A stretch of DNA of 64,000 bases, taken from Engraulis encrasicolus. Lineage: Eukaryota > Chordata > Actinopteri > Clupeiformes > Engraulidae. This document shows, one piece after another, positions 24,810-37,739 of the stretch. Location of the stretch: assembly GCF_034702125.1 (NCBI RefSeq), contig NC_085880.1:17963528-18027527 (forward strand), in the 5' to 3' direction. The notes under the pieces are model-generated. The model saw nothing but the letters and a program-made list of their open reading frames with translations, was not told the DNA's origin and did no database searches. How positions within the stretch are numbered: position 1 is the first letter of the stretch; every line of letters begins with the position of its first letter. The position numbers and the translations under genes were made by a program.

Positions 24810-26310
24810 AGGGGACACAAAAATATTAGCACGCTGAGTCAGCAGAACATTTCCAGGCAACTGTACAGGCAAAAGCAAGTGTGCAACCCAACGATAAAAA
24901 GCCATAAACAGTTTGCCAGTTTGCACTGCAACAAATGCTCCTTTATGTTAGAAATGTAATGAGGAAATCCTCTTGTTCTGTCTTCACCCCGGGCTTCCTC
25001 TTTGATGCAGTGAAGCCCAGACTCAATTGAAAAAACACTTTCTATTTTTCTAAAACTTTTCCTATCCCAGACACGATACACAGGCTGTTTCTTATTTCTA
25101 AGACTCTTCCTTTTCATATTTAAGCTGTTATAAACAAAGTGCGATGCTTTTGATGAAAAACATGGTAGCTACTGGTAAGCTTTTTCTTTGCTTAAGTTGA
25201 GACAAATACTTTAAAAGCATTAGAAAATAAGGCAGAATAAACATCAGCTTAGCTCCTCTAGATCACAGCGAGGTTTAGTGAAATCCGAAGTTTTTTAGGA
25301 AGCTAGCCTCCACAATCTCGCTATTTTGTTTTTATTAGATAAACTATTATCAATGTCAGAGGACAGTTTGTGTGGCCAGTCCCACCAGCTACACTAATAA
25401 AATTATTTTTTCCCAAATGAAATAAGGGCACTAAATTGCATGGGAAGCCTTACCTAATTAACCCCAAACATTTGTGGGCGAATTAACAAAGAAGAAATCT
25501 GAAGAATGCTGTCCTTCGCTTCATTCATTCAGTAATAGATTAACCAATCATGCCTGATTTGAGCATCAATGTGCTTCACTACCACTGCTCCCTGTCTGCA
25601 GCAGGTTCTGATGCCCTCAGAAAATTATTCATCCTTTTAAGGCAGCAAGATTTTTTTAGAGAGCAGATTGACCTTAAACCGTTATATCAGAGAAACATCA
25701 CTGACAGCTGTGAAACAGTTATCACAAAGGACTTGCTCGGGCTACAACAACTTTCTGCTTTGATTAGGTGTTTAATTCTGATGAAGCCAAATATCTCCCC
25801 CTTGGAGGATGCTAACAGGCCAATTAAATGCTCGAAAGTATTGCCTTGGGTAAACAAGAGCTGGAGATTGGGGAATGTGGCGGGGGGGACTCTTCTTGTC
25901 ACACTGTGACCTTTAATTAACCCACAAACAAAACACGGGGCTGAATGTCAATAACTGCTACCTTGGAAACACTGCAGCAAGCAAACTAAATCCCAGTACT
26001 ATTGTAATTTGCACAAAACTACTTTTTTTTGTTTATCTGGGCTGCACAAGCTGTGCTTTGATAAGACCAAGGTATGCAAATGCAGCGGCGTATTCGTGCA
26101 GAGCAGAGAGAGAAGCAAAAACAGTACAATGATGACTCAGGTTTGTTTTGCTCAGTCTTGTTTTGCATATTTGGTAATTTGGTAGATGCAGAGCTGCAGA
26201 ACATTTGGGGTGGTTATGGAGTCTATACATTTTGTGCCGTTGTACTGTCTCTACCGCCATGTCAGTCAGTGTCGTGCACAGACATTTTGGGGGGCATGTG
26301 GAACTTCCAG
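24810..26310. other. lmbrd1 intron 1; 25,390-25,930 is candidate conserved non-coding DNA
   Basis: No exon or repeat was recognised. The stretch 25,390-25,930 is unique and of balanced composition, and carries TTACCTAATTAACC, AGGTGTTTAATTCTGATGA and CCTTTAATTAACCC homeodomain-like words. That pattern is common in vertebrate conserved non-coding elements. This is an impression from composition only. Confidence 0.3.
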
Positions 26311-26311
26311 C

Positions 26312-28352
26312 TGGGTCATTCCACGTGAAATCAGACACTTTGGGACCCGACCGACACCGATTTCAATCATGCTTGCTGTGCCTGTTTAGTAGCAAGGCAG
26401 CACCCCAGAACTGCATTTGTGTGAATCTGACACCAATATTAAGGGAGAAACAGACTAGCAAAGGTTTACATATGAGGATAGGACACTACAGTATATCACG
26501 AAAGTGAATACACCCCTCACAGTTTTGCAGATTTTTGACTATATCTTTTCATAGGAAAGCATTAAAGAAATTTAACTTTGACACAATGATTAGTGACCTT
26601 TTAACAACATATTTAACCGCTTAAATTTCTTGTTCACTCGGAAAAAAACAAAATACAGCCATTAATGTTTGAACATGTACTCATAAAAGTGAGTACACCC
26701 CAGATTAAAATCCGGTAGAGAAGGAGCTATGTTGGCTCGAATCGTCTCGAAATGAAACGAAATGAAAAGGGATGACAAGGGAGGTCATCAGTGTGCGTTT
26801 CAACCTTTCTTTGCTTTGAACTTTTAATTTTTGAGTCTGCATCTGGCTTAAATAGATTAGTGTGAGATTTGAATGCAATCCTATGGAGAATATCATGATC
26901 TGCTTCAGTAGTCACAGTGCATGTTGACATGCATGTTTCTTTTAGGTGTATTTCAGATTGCCAATGTTGACAGCATTCATGCATCCCCAAACCATGTCAG
27001 TCCCACTACCATGCTTGGCTATTGAGAGGATACACCTTTTTTGTAAAACTCACTTGTTTACCACCACACATGCTTGACACCATCGAAAGCAAATTTGTTT
27101 ATCTTGGTCTCTTCAGATCACACAACATGGTTCCAGTGATCCATATCCTTGGTCTGTTCATCTCTCTTGAGACCAAGATAAACAAATCACAAAAAGACGT
27201 CTGTGGTGTTATTTGACAGCTATTTTCTGGCTCTACAGATTACACAAACAGCATGGAATACAACAACCTTCAGAATATGAATTATCATAAATTGAAAAAT
27301 TAAAATTGAATATCAAAGAAATATATATTTTAAAATGGCCAGTTCCTTGTCTAAACATAGCCTGCAATGCCATGAACAACTGAAATGCTGGTGTTTGGTT
27401 CTTTATTGATTTCAGAGATAATGGGACTCAAAAATATGGCATCATGCAAATCACCTAGTAATAATATGGTAATACCATAGTAATATCACATGACAGCATG
27501 CCTATCGGAATATGTGAAGGATGGAGATGGTCCATGAGGATGCAGGAAGTTCAGTTTCACCTCTCCAATGCTCGGCATACATTCCTCAACACATGCTAGC
27601 CACTAGTTGCCATCATATACAGCTACAACATACCCTTTGATGCTTGAACATTTAGAAAATTCCTTTACTGAGCTTATTCTTTCAACCCTGCCTTCTCTAG
27701 ATGCTGAAAATTGTCTAGCTTCCACTGTGTCCATTGACAATGGGCAGAAGCCGTGTAGTTTTAGAGTACCTGGAATAGGGACCGACGAGAGTGCAGGGCC
27801 TACCAGGAAAATGCCCATTATGCCAGATGGCCAGTCCAGTCCTGTCCCTGACACTACTCTATTACTACTTAATTACAACTCATTTCAACCTTTATGTCCC
27901 ATTATCTCTGAAATGAATAAAGAACCAAACACCCCATTTTCAGGTGTTGTTTATGACCTTACAGGCTATGTTTAGACAAGAAACCAGCCATTTTAAAATA
28001 TAAGTTTTTTTGATATTCAATTTTTAATGTTTCAATGTATCATAATTCATATTCTGAAGGTTGTTGTATTCCATGCTGTGTAATTTGTAGAGCCTGAAAA
28101 GAGTTTTCAAACAACACCTCAGACATCTTTTTGTTACCTACACTGACTGATATAATCAAGGCTGAATGCATAGTGTCCTACCCTCATATGTAAACCTTTG
28201 CTAGTCTGTTTCTCCCTTAATATTGGTGTCAGATTCACACAAATGCAGTTCTGGGGTGCTACCTTGCTACTAAACAGGCGCAGCAAGTATGATTGAAATC
28301 GGTGTCGGTCGGGTCCCAAAGTGTCTGATTTCACGTGAAATGACCCAGCTGC
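26312..28352. mobile_element. fold-back element with very long inverted arms, split by a Tc1-like fragment
   Basis: The left end AGCTGGGTCATTNCACGTGAAA and right end TTTCACGTGAAATGACCCAGCT are inverted. The arms keep matching inward for about 180 bp on the left (26,312-26,490), are interrupted by foreign DNA, and resume at about 27,186-27,440, pairing with 27,885-28,140. Each arm is therefore about 430 bp. Shared words include GATTTCAATCATNCTTGCTG, CATATTCTGAAGGTTGTTGT and CCATTATCTCTGAAAT. The roughly 440-bp centre has one short open frame (27,607-27,975) with no recognised motif. No target duplication is clear. The superfamily is not assigned. Confidence 0.8.
26490..27185 (-). mobile_element. 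Tc1/mariner-like remnant nested in the fold-back element
   Basis: It begins with GTATATCACGAAAGTGAATACACCCCTCAC and has GTGAGTACACCCC 200 bp further on, as in Tc1-like terminal repeats that I recall from fish. At 27,050-27,190 the minus strand resembles the transposase stretch around W-x-x-x-T-K/R-x-x-x-F-G (AGACCAAGATAAACAAAT, TGGTGTCAAGCATGTGTGG) but with stops. A 20-bp inverted duplicate GTTTATCTTGGTCTC occurs at both ends of that stretch, a sign of rearrangement. It is dead, and its right terminus is missing. Confidence 0.6.
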
Positions 28353-28439
28353 CTCACTAGGCTATAGACTAGACTCTAGTTATTGTGTCAGGACATTATT
28401 GGCACACGTATTTGATTGTCAAGCATAGATGATAATAGA

Positions 28440-28642
28440 GAGTAGAGTAGAGTAGAGTAGAGTATCGTTTATTGATCCCAGGGGGAAATTAAGGTGTCAA
28501 GTAGCATACACACATACATAAATGAAGACATTGCCCACAAGACGTAACACACATATTACACATAAAATAATCATCATATATAGCTCACTGTTACATATAT
28601 TTGCCAAGGCATCTCTCTCTCTCTCTCTCTCACTCTCTCTCG

Positions 28643-28704
<62 letters not shown>
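28440..28704. repeat. (AGAGT)n, CT-rich and (CA)n repeats
   Basis: GTAGAGTAGAGTAGAGTA precedes TTTATTGATCCCAGGGGGAAATT, a word typical of retroelement 3' ends in fish. CT repeats (28,613-28,640) and (CA)n at 28,646-28,704 follow. Confidence 0.7.
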
Positions 28705-28706
<2 letters not shown>

Positions 28707-30450
28707 AAAGATAAAGTGTAAAGTATAAAGTGTCCACAGTGTTCACATGTGCCTTAGCTGAGTGGCACATAGAAGCCAAGACAAAGTGGCCATAAAGTGT
28801 CCAGGAGTTTTCTATTTTTCTAATAATGCCAACATGGACCAGAGTACATTGTGACAAAAAAATAAAATAATAAAGGGGCATTTTTTGCACAGTAGGGCAA
28901 AGGGACGGGTGCTTTAGCACCACCTTGTCCCTATCTGTGCACAGTGCACACCTATGACAGTAATACAGTAATACAGTAATAAGGCTGATAGGCCTATCTG
29001 TGCCATGTAACTTATGCAGTCTCTTGCTGTCAGCGATGCTGAGCTACGAGTGCAGGTAGGATTTTATTTTAACTGTGTGGTGAGAATGTGTTGACAACAT
29101 TTTTCTATCCTTTTGATGAAAAATAAAAATATAATAGCAACAGAGAACGTCTTGGAATCATCAAAAGGGCATCGTAAAAGCTTTCTGTGGAAAGCCCCAA
29201 TTAAGTTTAGTAAATATAGAGGTGGAGTGTGTGTATAGCTGGATGATTTAAAAAGTACACCGGTGCTATTCAGTTGGCCCTTTCTTATCTGTGCAGGACA
29301 GATTAAGTTAATTCCATAGAGGTGTTACACAATCCATGGTGAGTCACCATCGGTCCTTTCATTGTTAATGCTGCACAACAAGTGAAAGCGACAAATGATG
29401 CTCAGATGAGCTCTTGCTTGACATCATGAGGTTTCTCGGTTTCTCATTAGAGACAACATTACCCTGTTTCACCTGGGCAGACTTAATCCAACGCTTCAAC
29501 ACCGCAGTCACATTCTACGTGCAAACACTTCTGAGAGCACAACGCTAAAGCCACCCGCCTGTGGTCAGGCAGGATCATCTGAGGCAACACACCCCGTATA
29601 GTCCCGTAGTCCCAACGAGTCCCGTAGTAGTAGCCACGCGCGCTGAATGGAAAGCAAGACCTCCTGAGCGGCTTGTATTAAGTAACGTCTAGTAGAGGTG
29701 AACCTAATTATTCTTACAGTCTTGTGGGCATGCAACTACTCCGAGACGACGAATTCATAAACAGCACGCGAGCTGCCAGCTACTGTTTTACTGTGCCCAG
29801 ACTTCACTTTAATCAACGTTGGTCAAGATTGGCCCGCCTATGTATAGCATATGAAGAGTGTTATAACAGCAAGCGCTTCTCTACGTTGACAAAACGTGTG
29901 TTGCCTCTCCGACAAGTAGCCTTCTGTTGAATTCGTAATCTTGAAACCCTTCTAGAAAATCCCCTATAGCCTACACCTGCCATGTTACACATGGTCATTG
30001 CGCATTCATTCAAAACAAAATCGTGCATTTCAGAAAACAAACAAACAAAGCAAACACAGCTTTTGCTTCCTAATTAAGGACATGCGAGTTCAATTAACAA
30101 CTGTCATGTCCTGACACGGGCTGTCCAGATTAGATAACTGGCGTTAATCGCCTAGACGGTCATTCATAGAGAAGAGACACCTCTGTATGTCGGTACAATA
30201 AATGTCTGTTAAGCAGACACTTCAGATGTTTGCAGTCACTGTCATCTTAATAAAATAAGCGTGATCAGCATTTAGGCCTACTTCCTTGAGGATAACTGAT
30301 GTGCAAACTTCAAGTCAACAAGCTAGCTTCTGTAGGTAGCCTGCTAGGTACCCAGAGCGTTTAGAGTAATTTTTCCCTTTGTTTTGTCTTCTCGTTTGCA
30401 CGAGACTTCACACGCCTTCGGAGATTTTGAATGCAGAGTTTCAAATCGTG
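28705..30450. other. lmbrd1 intron 1, no other gene seen
   Basis: Unique sequence. A 68-codon frame at 29,724-29,930 has no family similarity that I recognise and no splice context. Confidence 0.4.
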
Positions 30451-30456
30451 TCTTAC

Positions 30457-30525
30457 CAGAAGGACAATCGCAAAAATCGACCATCCAGCGGCCGATTCCG
30501 TTAGCAGTGCATCAGAAGACGCCAT
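30457..30525 (-). CDS. lmbrd1: lmbrd1 exon 1 with start codon
   Basis: On the minus strand an ATG at 30,525 opens MASSDALLTESAAGWSIFAI-VLL, 23 codons in phase 0, followed by donor GTAAGA (30,456-30,451). Joined to exon 2 it gives GWSIFAIVLL-VILAFCWVYIRKYQ, a continuous first membrane span that aligns with the LMBRD1 N-terminus (human also has G-W-C-I-F before A-I-L-A-F-C-W). The start lies in AAAATGGCG, a good initiation context. No upstream in-frame ATG is needed. The protein is a lysosomal multi-pass membrane protein of the limb-region family. Only about 103 of its roughly 540 residues are encoded in this window. Confidence 0.93.
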
Positions 30526-30600
30526 TTTCACTTCACTTCCTGCAACAAATGAGGTTACCCACGTGCTTTGGTTTACGTCACACGGAGGGCGGGGATTTCT
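30526..30600 (-). promoter_or_regulatory. lmbrd1: probable lmbrd1 core promoter / 5' UTR
   Basis: Within 75 bp upstream of the ATG there is an ETS-type GGAAGTG (30,540-30,534 on the minus strand), an E-box CACGTG at 30,560-30,565, a CRE-like TGACGTA (30,580-30,574) and a GC box GGGCGGGG (30,587-30,594). There is no TATA box. This is the usual make-up of a housekeeping promoter. The E-box core is compatible with a TFEB/CLEAR site, as expected for lysosomal genes, but its flanks only partly match the CLEAR consensus. Confidence 0.5.
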
Positions 30601-31298
30601 CCTCTCCTAGTTTAATGAAGCTTGCTGGTGCAAAATTCTTGACAGATTCTCCCAGAGATCAAAACACAAGCACTCATAGTTTCCCTTCCATGTGTTTATC
30701 TGTTTTTATTATTCTCTGTGTGACCATTCTCACCTCATCAGGCACATCACAATAAGTATCTGCCCTTGGCACAAATTAGATAGCTTGGCACTAACTTTGG
30801 TTTCTTCCTGTGTATCAGTCTGTCCAAAGTGCCCTTAAATGCCCTTCACCAGGATCAGAAAAAGGGGCTCTTAAGACAATGATTTCATCCCCTAATCTCC
30901 AATATTTTACAGTCAAATGCCACTGAGAACCAACCCATTAAAATGATACCAGTTTCTCCACAGATATTTTTCTCATTTATGACTTGCTCCTTCAAAAAAA
31001 AAATGTGAATTTGTGGTTGAACATCGCTAGAGTTCTAAACATAGCTTGAAAGTGTTGTGTGACTGTGACACAGAGGGGCATCTTGTGGACTAGACAGTAA
31101 AGACAGATGACCTATGGCCTCATTTGAGCCTATACTCAAATGTCAGGCCTGGTGTGATGAGGACATTAATATGGATATTCATTCTGAATCATCAGTAATG
31201 ATGGCCCTCAGTCAGCTGCCACCGCTGGCTTGTAACAATCGGCTTCCTAAAATACATACGCCAGCACAGCTTTCACTGATGTGCATGTGGGTGTCAAC

Positions 31299-31518
31299 CA
31301 GTGTTGCCAGATTTGTCTGATCAAAACCCGCCCAAAAGGTTCTCAAAAAACGCTAAAATGCCCTAAATTCCGCCCATTCTCAACAAATTGCATTGGTTTC
31401 TATAGGAACAAAACGGCATATATATATAAAAAAAACGCCAAATGGCCATTTGTTCCCGTTTTTACCCGCAGACGGCCATCCCAAGTAGCCCAATTGGGCG
31501 CCCAATCTGGCAACGCTG
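31299..31518. mobile_element. hAT-type MITE with CAGTGTTGCCAGATT ends, copy 1
   Basis: The ends CAGTGTTGCCAGATT and AATCTGGCAACGCTG are inverted. A perfect 8-bp duplication GTGTCAAC flanks it at 31,291-31,298 and 31,519-31,526. It is an inverted relative of 62,650-62,845. Confidence 0.92.
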
Positions 31519-31526
31519 GTGTCAAC

Positions 31527-33195
31527 AACTTGTGTGTCACCATGGGTCATGGAGGGATGTGGGCTCGGCTGTACAGTACTTCATTTGCCAACTCTGCCAT
31601 TTCCAATAATGTTCTTTCATTCAGATTCACTGCTTGCCATCAACCACCTCTCATGATTATTGCATTTTTCTATTTTCCACAATAGAGCGCGGCGAAATAG
31701 GAAAATAATCCAGTCAGGCAGATTTAATGGTAATAATTATAAATGTGAAAGGCCCCTGTTAATAATATCCGCCTGACTACTGCAGAGGAGGACAGGATCA
31801 GAGAACAGATCCTGTCCTGAATATTAAGATGCTCTCAGACGCGCGAGGACTAAATAAGAATCATCTGACTTCATCTTCAGGGAATTGTGAACTAAAACAA
31901 CAAAGTAATTTTAACACATTTTGTGAAATGTATTCTAATGAATATTGCAGAGTGTCTTGAGGGATATTTTTTACTCAATTTCTGAACAATCCACTCAGGG
32001 TATCCCAAATTGACCTTGACTCAATATGTTTGGCACATAATTTAATTAAGACATGAAGCAAAAAATCATTTTTATTCAGCCTGGGGTCTGTCAATGGCAT
32101 GGCAATTAAATCTGGGTGCGAGGAGAGTGATGTGCCAAAGTGTAACAGGCCCTTGTGAAGAACATTAGCTGTAAAAATGTATTCCTGGCTTCAAGGCCAA
32201 ATATCACTTTCTGCTTCCCAGGAAGACATGACACTTACTATTAGTTTCTGTCTCAACTGTAGTTAATAACGAGAGATTGGCAGAAATAAAACAAATATTT
32301 AATATCTATAGATATCACTGCATTCCTCATAATCCTGCCATGAAATGAAGTATGTGTGCAATCAAATTTGTATCAATAAATCAATAAAACTTGTAACTGT
32401 CATTTCACTTTGAAAGATGTAAATTTTGCTCTCTTAAAATGAAAAATCCTGCTTATTTGTACTGTTTACTGTCAGGCATTGGCCCGCAGTAAAGAAGAGT
32501 GCTCCTGTAATGCTTGTTGTGCTTAGTGGTTATATGCCTGCTTTATTTATACCCAGCATCAGTTTACCTACTTGGAAGCCATTTTGAAATCCATTCAAAC
32601 AGTCGCTATGGCGATTTAACACAGCATGGAAAGTGATCAGGAAGGAAAGTAGACACTCCATAACCACTTCCGGCAAGTGAAACAGGACGGATGAACATTA
32701 GTGTGCCAAATAGCAAAGGGCATAGCTTATGAAATGACTTCAGGAAACCGATATCAGGTCACGCTGTGAGGTCACACTACCTCGGGACTCATAATACTGG
32801 CTTTGCTCACCGGAGGATGTGTTCAAAATCTTCAGTCATTCATTCACTACATTCAGGAGGCTGCATAGTTCACTGCATAAGGTGTCCACACACTAGGCTA
32901 CGTAGTGCATTGCATAAGGTGTCCATAGCCACTTAGAGCTGAAAGTGTCCATACACGTAGTTTACTGCATAAGGTGTACATCCTTGTTGTGTTCTTTGCA
33001 TAATGAATTACAACAGTGGTTCTATCTGGGGGTTGCGACCCCTAGGTTGGCAAATAGAAGGAACTGTTTGCATTAACATTGAATATATGTGTCTTCATAT
33101 AACCATTCTATGAATTGGTTAGTAACAGTATTGAGTTGTATACACTTGTAGTATACATTTGTTCACATTTCCTGTGTTTCACATGAAAATGTAGC
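31527..33195. other. intergenic sequence, no gene seen
   Basis: Unique, AT-rich. An inverted pair CAGTCAGGCAGATTTAATGG / ATATCCGCCTGACTACTG (31,710-31,785) and a nearby GACAGGATCAGAGAACAGATCCTGTC palindrome-like word (31,791-31,816) stand out. A damaged MITE-like stretch ACAGTGGTTCT...GGGTTGCGACCCC lies at 33,013-33,045. Confidence 0.35.
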
Positions 33196-33199
33196 ACTA

Positions 33200-33552
33200 T
33201 TAAAGGTGCACCATGTAATATTTTTTTGTAGTTTATTTCCAAAATGCATGCTACCCATTCACAAATGTTACCTTTTTCATGAATACTTACCACCACCACA
33301 AAATTCTAAGTATTCATTATGACTTGGAAAATTGCACTTTTCAGGCTACATGAAAAGGGGGATCTTCTCTGTGGTCCGCCATTGTGAATTTCCAATAATA
33401 GGCATTTTTAGTTGCAAAATGTACTGTACTTTGTTTATACTACTAAATATTGGTTTACTATTTAGTAAATATTCATGTAAAGATCAAATTTGGTAATAGG
33501 CAGCACAGTTTCAGTGAGCAGCATAGTTGCAGTACCCATGCTGGTGTTCAAA
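33200..33552. mobile_element. TTAAAGGTGCAC MITE, copy 2 (right end lost)
   Basis: It starts TTAAAGGTGCACCATGTAA and shares TGTTACCTTTTTCATGAATA and GAGCAGCATAGTTGCAGTAC with copy 1. It stops after ACCCATGCTGG, so the terminal GTGCACCTTTAA is missing. Confidence 0.8.
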
Positions 33553-33927
33553 AGGGGGTCCGAGGAGGACAAAAGGTTTGGGCACTAAACTTAACACTTA
33601 ACTACCACTGCACTAAATTCAGTGAATGAGTGAACATTTTGCAGTCGTCCTTTTCAAGTGCTTCATTTTCTAAGGTACATTTTTCTATTCTGTTTCTATA
33701 CTTCATGCCTGGAGAATGGAGAATCCGAATGCATTGTACTCTAGAGAGAGCATTTGCCATGTTTCTATTCCAGGTGATTTGTAACCGTGCCTTGTTCTGA
33801 GTGACAGTGGCCATGGCGCGCCGCTGCATGGAGGTTAGTGGTTTCCCATAATGCACCGGTCTGATTCATTACTAAAAGTGCTCCTCATGACGGAATTTCA
33901 ATGAGACCTGTTGTAGTGTGGTACAGC

Positions 33928-34082
33928 CAGGGCCGCTGACGGTTTTTGCTGTGCCCAGGACAAAGTAATCTGAAAGGGCCCCCCATCCAATACATACAAT
34001 GTAATGAGGACACAATTTTGGGCCCCCTCTCTCCCTGGGCCCGGGACAACAGACCCCTTGTCCCCGCCTGTCGGCTTCCGTG
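33928..34082. mobile_element. hAT-like MITE with CAGGGCCGCTGAC end
   Basis: It starts CAGGGCCGCTGACGG and is rich in GGGCCC. The flanks GGTACAGC and AGTACAGC match at 7 of 8 positions. It is an inverted relative of 43,512-43,670, sharing an ACATTGTATGTATTGG word and its complement. Confidence 0.7.
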
Positions 34083-34838
34083 AGTACAGCCTATCCTCAT
34101 TTCACATTATTCCCCAGCAGTACAGCTACGGCAAGTGTAGTGGTACCGCACTGTAGTAGCGAGCCTTGAGAGGAGTCATTAATTACGTAGGCCTATATGG
34201 AAATTCCATTTGTGATAAGATTTATCCCTCCCATGATCAGCGATATAATACTGTATGTGTGGGCACGCAGCCGCTTGTGGCTTAAAAAATATACAAAAGA
34301 CTGAAAGGATGTGAGGCTCCCAGAATGCATAGAGAACTATACAGTTTAAAGGAGCACTCCTGCCAATTTCGACATGCAGTTGTAATGCTCACACTACGCT
34401 GGACTTGTCAGTACCTTAATTTATTTTTTTCTTCAACCTTTTCCAAGATCCTGGTCATTGTACAGTGGGAAGGTTTAGGTAGGTTTTTTTTTTTTTTTAT
34501 TGTCAATTTCTTTACATGCACTGGTCATACAAAGAATTTGAAATTACATTTCTTGCTTTCCCATTTAGACATAGACTAATCTAGGTAAGGACATAGACAG
34601 TATAGACATAGACAGTACTTATACATGGACTTAAGACAGTATGGACATAGACAGTGCTCATACAGACATTTAAAGTGCAAGACTGGACAACAGAAGACTT
34701 GTAGAGGACATACATTAAGAGGTATCTGTTGTGCTTTTGTGCTTTTCCTAAAAAAAGTCCTTTATAGCGTTCTGACATGGTAATAGTAGCATTTTGAAGA
34801 AAATAAATATTAAAAAAGGTCTGTCAAGTACACCAGCA

Positions 34839-35240
<402 letters not shown>

Positions 35241-36800
35241 ATGTTTTGAGTTAGTGCAGGTTGAAAGTTCAGTCACGAGTATAGTAGTGCAGGTGGAATG
35301 TTCAGTCGCAGATATGGTGGTGGGGGGATGGGAAGGTTTATGTTTACATTTCAAATAACATCTTGATTTATTCCCAATAACATCCAAAAGGTTATACAAC
35401 ATCAAGGCAACAAGTCAAGGGTAGCGTGAGCAATGCAACAGCATATTAAAAATTGGCAGAAGTTATCCTTTAATATGAATGGTATACATACAGGTACAGA
35501 CTGTTTTTTTTAGCACTGACATGAGGTGAATGCCAAATATTCTTCTTATGTGAGCTATCACCAAAATGATACACATTCCTTGAGGACATATTCTGGCTTA
35601 TCTTTTCTTAAATTCCCCCATTGAGGATGATATACCATAGTCAATCAGACTCAAATAGTATGGAGTCAGTGCTGTCCTTGGTGTAGCCGTTATGATGAGG
35701 AATTCTATTCAAACAGCTGTCCTTTTCAAACACTGAAGTGTTGATAATCAATTCATCATTATTGTGGTTTAGAACACACAAGTCACACTTGCATTGTATA
35801 TGTTACTATTTCACAGGCGGAGTGTCTGATGGGACATATTTTTTCTCTCATTTGCCGACACGAGCACATTCTTGGCTGTGTATTTACTTGCGCCTTTCAC
35901 TGCGCCCATCAAGCGAAGGCCATCTGGTTAAAATATCCAGTAAACGATATATTGACGGCCAGCAACCTGTTTGGCCAAAACCCTACACGGTGTCCACATA
36001 TCACCCAAGATCCATAATACCACTGAGGTCAATTGCAGCTCAAATGTCCTCAAAGGATATTGGCTAATCCATTGTTTTTTGTCATGCTTTGTTGAGAGAT
36101 CATCTGAAGCCAATGTGGGATCTAGATTGTAGGCTATAGTCTGTGCTCTGCAATGGCTCACTGTAACGGCTTTCAGAAAGCATATGGTGTGCCTTTTAGG
36201 GCATCCGTGATGTACCTGCAAAGTGCATGCAGTTTCACTCATCCGTGAACAATGAGCCTGCGCTCGCCTGGAGTGAATGCCCTCCTATTTACACTATTTC
36301 CCTTTGTGTTCATCCATTATGTTGAGATTGCATGCAGTCCGCATTCACGTAAAGGGATTTTTGTTGGCTCAGTAACCGGAGTACTTGAGTGCCTGATGTT
36401 CTCTAACCCTATACTCACTCTGAATCAGTCACTGCAAGTTGGACTGTCAACAATGACATTGTGTCTGCCAGGAGCTTTTGACGGGACCTATAGCGACAAA
36501 GTGTCCTCTGCTGTGTGCTTTTTCCAGTAAGCCACGCACCACCTCATTTAATATGAGAGAAATAATACTTTTAGGAAATGAAATGGAAATTGATTTGGCA
36601 GGAGGGAGGTAAATTTCATCATCTGAAAGCAACTTATTTCATTTGAATACATCTTTCGAAACAGATGTTTATCAAGTCTGTTTGAGGAATAAAAAGCCTA
36701 CCTGTGTGTGTACACAATACTTTGTGCTTCCATGTGTTTGCTCGGAAAGCAGCAATTTACAACAAATATTGGAAATGCAAAACTGCAAACACACGCGCGT
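35241..36800. other. intergenic sequence, no gene seen
   Basis: No splice-supported exon. Short frames at 35,738-36,067 and 36,252-36,530 lack any recognisable motif. Confidence 0.4.
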
Positions 36801-36805
36801 GCCGT

Positions 36806-36807
<2 letters not shown>

Positions 36808-36896
<89 letters not shown>
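36808..36896. repeat. (CA)n microsatellite
   Basis: About 88 bp of CA after a CGCGCGTGCCGTG stretch. Confidence 0.95.
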
Positions 36897-36901
<5 letters not shown>

Positions 36902-37506
36902 TACTGTTTGTGGATCAAACAGATGTGCAGAACTCATTATGAAAAGGGATATCGGAGCAGTGCGTTGAATCTCATTAATGAGGTTTTGAGGGAAATCAAG
37001 GTTGGCCTGGCAGTACAAATATACAGAAAAAAACATAAAAATGATGACTCTGAAAGCTGCCCTGTGATGAAAATCGCTTTATTGTTGCAGTTAGACTTTG
37101 TTCCATTGCAAAAAAAAAAACATACATTGGAGAGAGAGAGAGGAAAAAATTAAATTCTTTCATTTTTCCACTTCTCTGCTCCTGCAGGGCAAAACAGATC
37201 TGCCACAACATGAACCTTTTCTCCTTTTGGGTTCTATACGGGGCCAATTAGCTCTAACTAGGGGCCTTGGAAGTTGAGCAGAGCGGCGAGACAAGGCTAT
37301 AGGGCCAACCAGAGAGGCCTGTCCCGCTCAAACGAAACTTTCAAGTGAAATTGCTTTCAAAGCAATTACGGAATTTATTGCAAACATTTGCCACACTTTT
37401 GCTCTCAGCAGTACTATCCACTAAGGTCTGTATCATCCCCCTTAATGTTGACTTCACACAATCACACACATGCACTCATGGCGAACACACACGCATGCAT
37501 GGGCAA

Positions 37507-37508
<2 letters not shown>

Positions 37509-37604
<96 letters not shown>

Positions 37605-37702
37605 ATACAAGCAAACACACGCACATGCACACACGCGTGCACGCACACACACACGCACACGCGCGCACGCACACATATGCAAGCCTGCACAAACGCACAC
37701 GC

Positions 37703-37733
<31 letters not shown>

Positions 37734-37736
37734 TAC
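37509..37736. repeat. compound CA / ACGC microsatellite
   Basis: Pure CA to 37,602, then mixed ACACGC and GCACAC units, then CA to 37,732. Confidence 0.93.
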
Positions 37737-37739
37737 ATA

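Noticed and set aside
27607..27975. A 122-codon open frame in the centre of the fold-back element
   Set aside because: No motif of a transposase or other known protein is visible and its 3' part lies within the inverted arm, so coding status is unsupported.
29724..29930. A 68-codon open frame upstream of lmbrd1 exon 1's intron side
   Set aside because: No recognisable similarity and no splice context.
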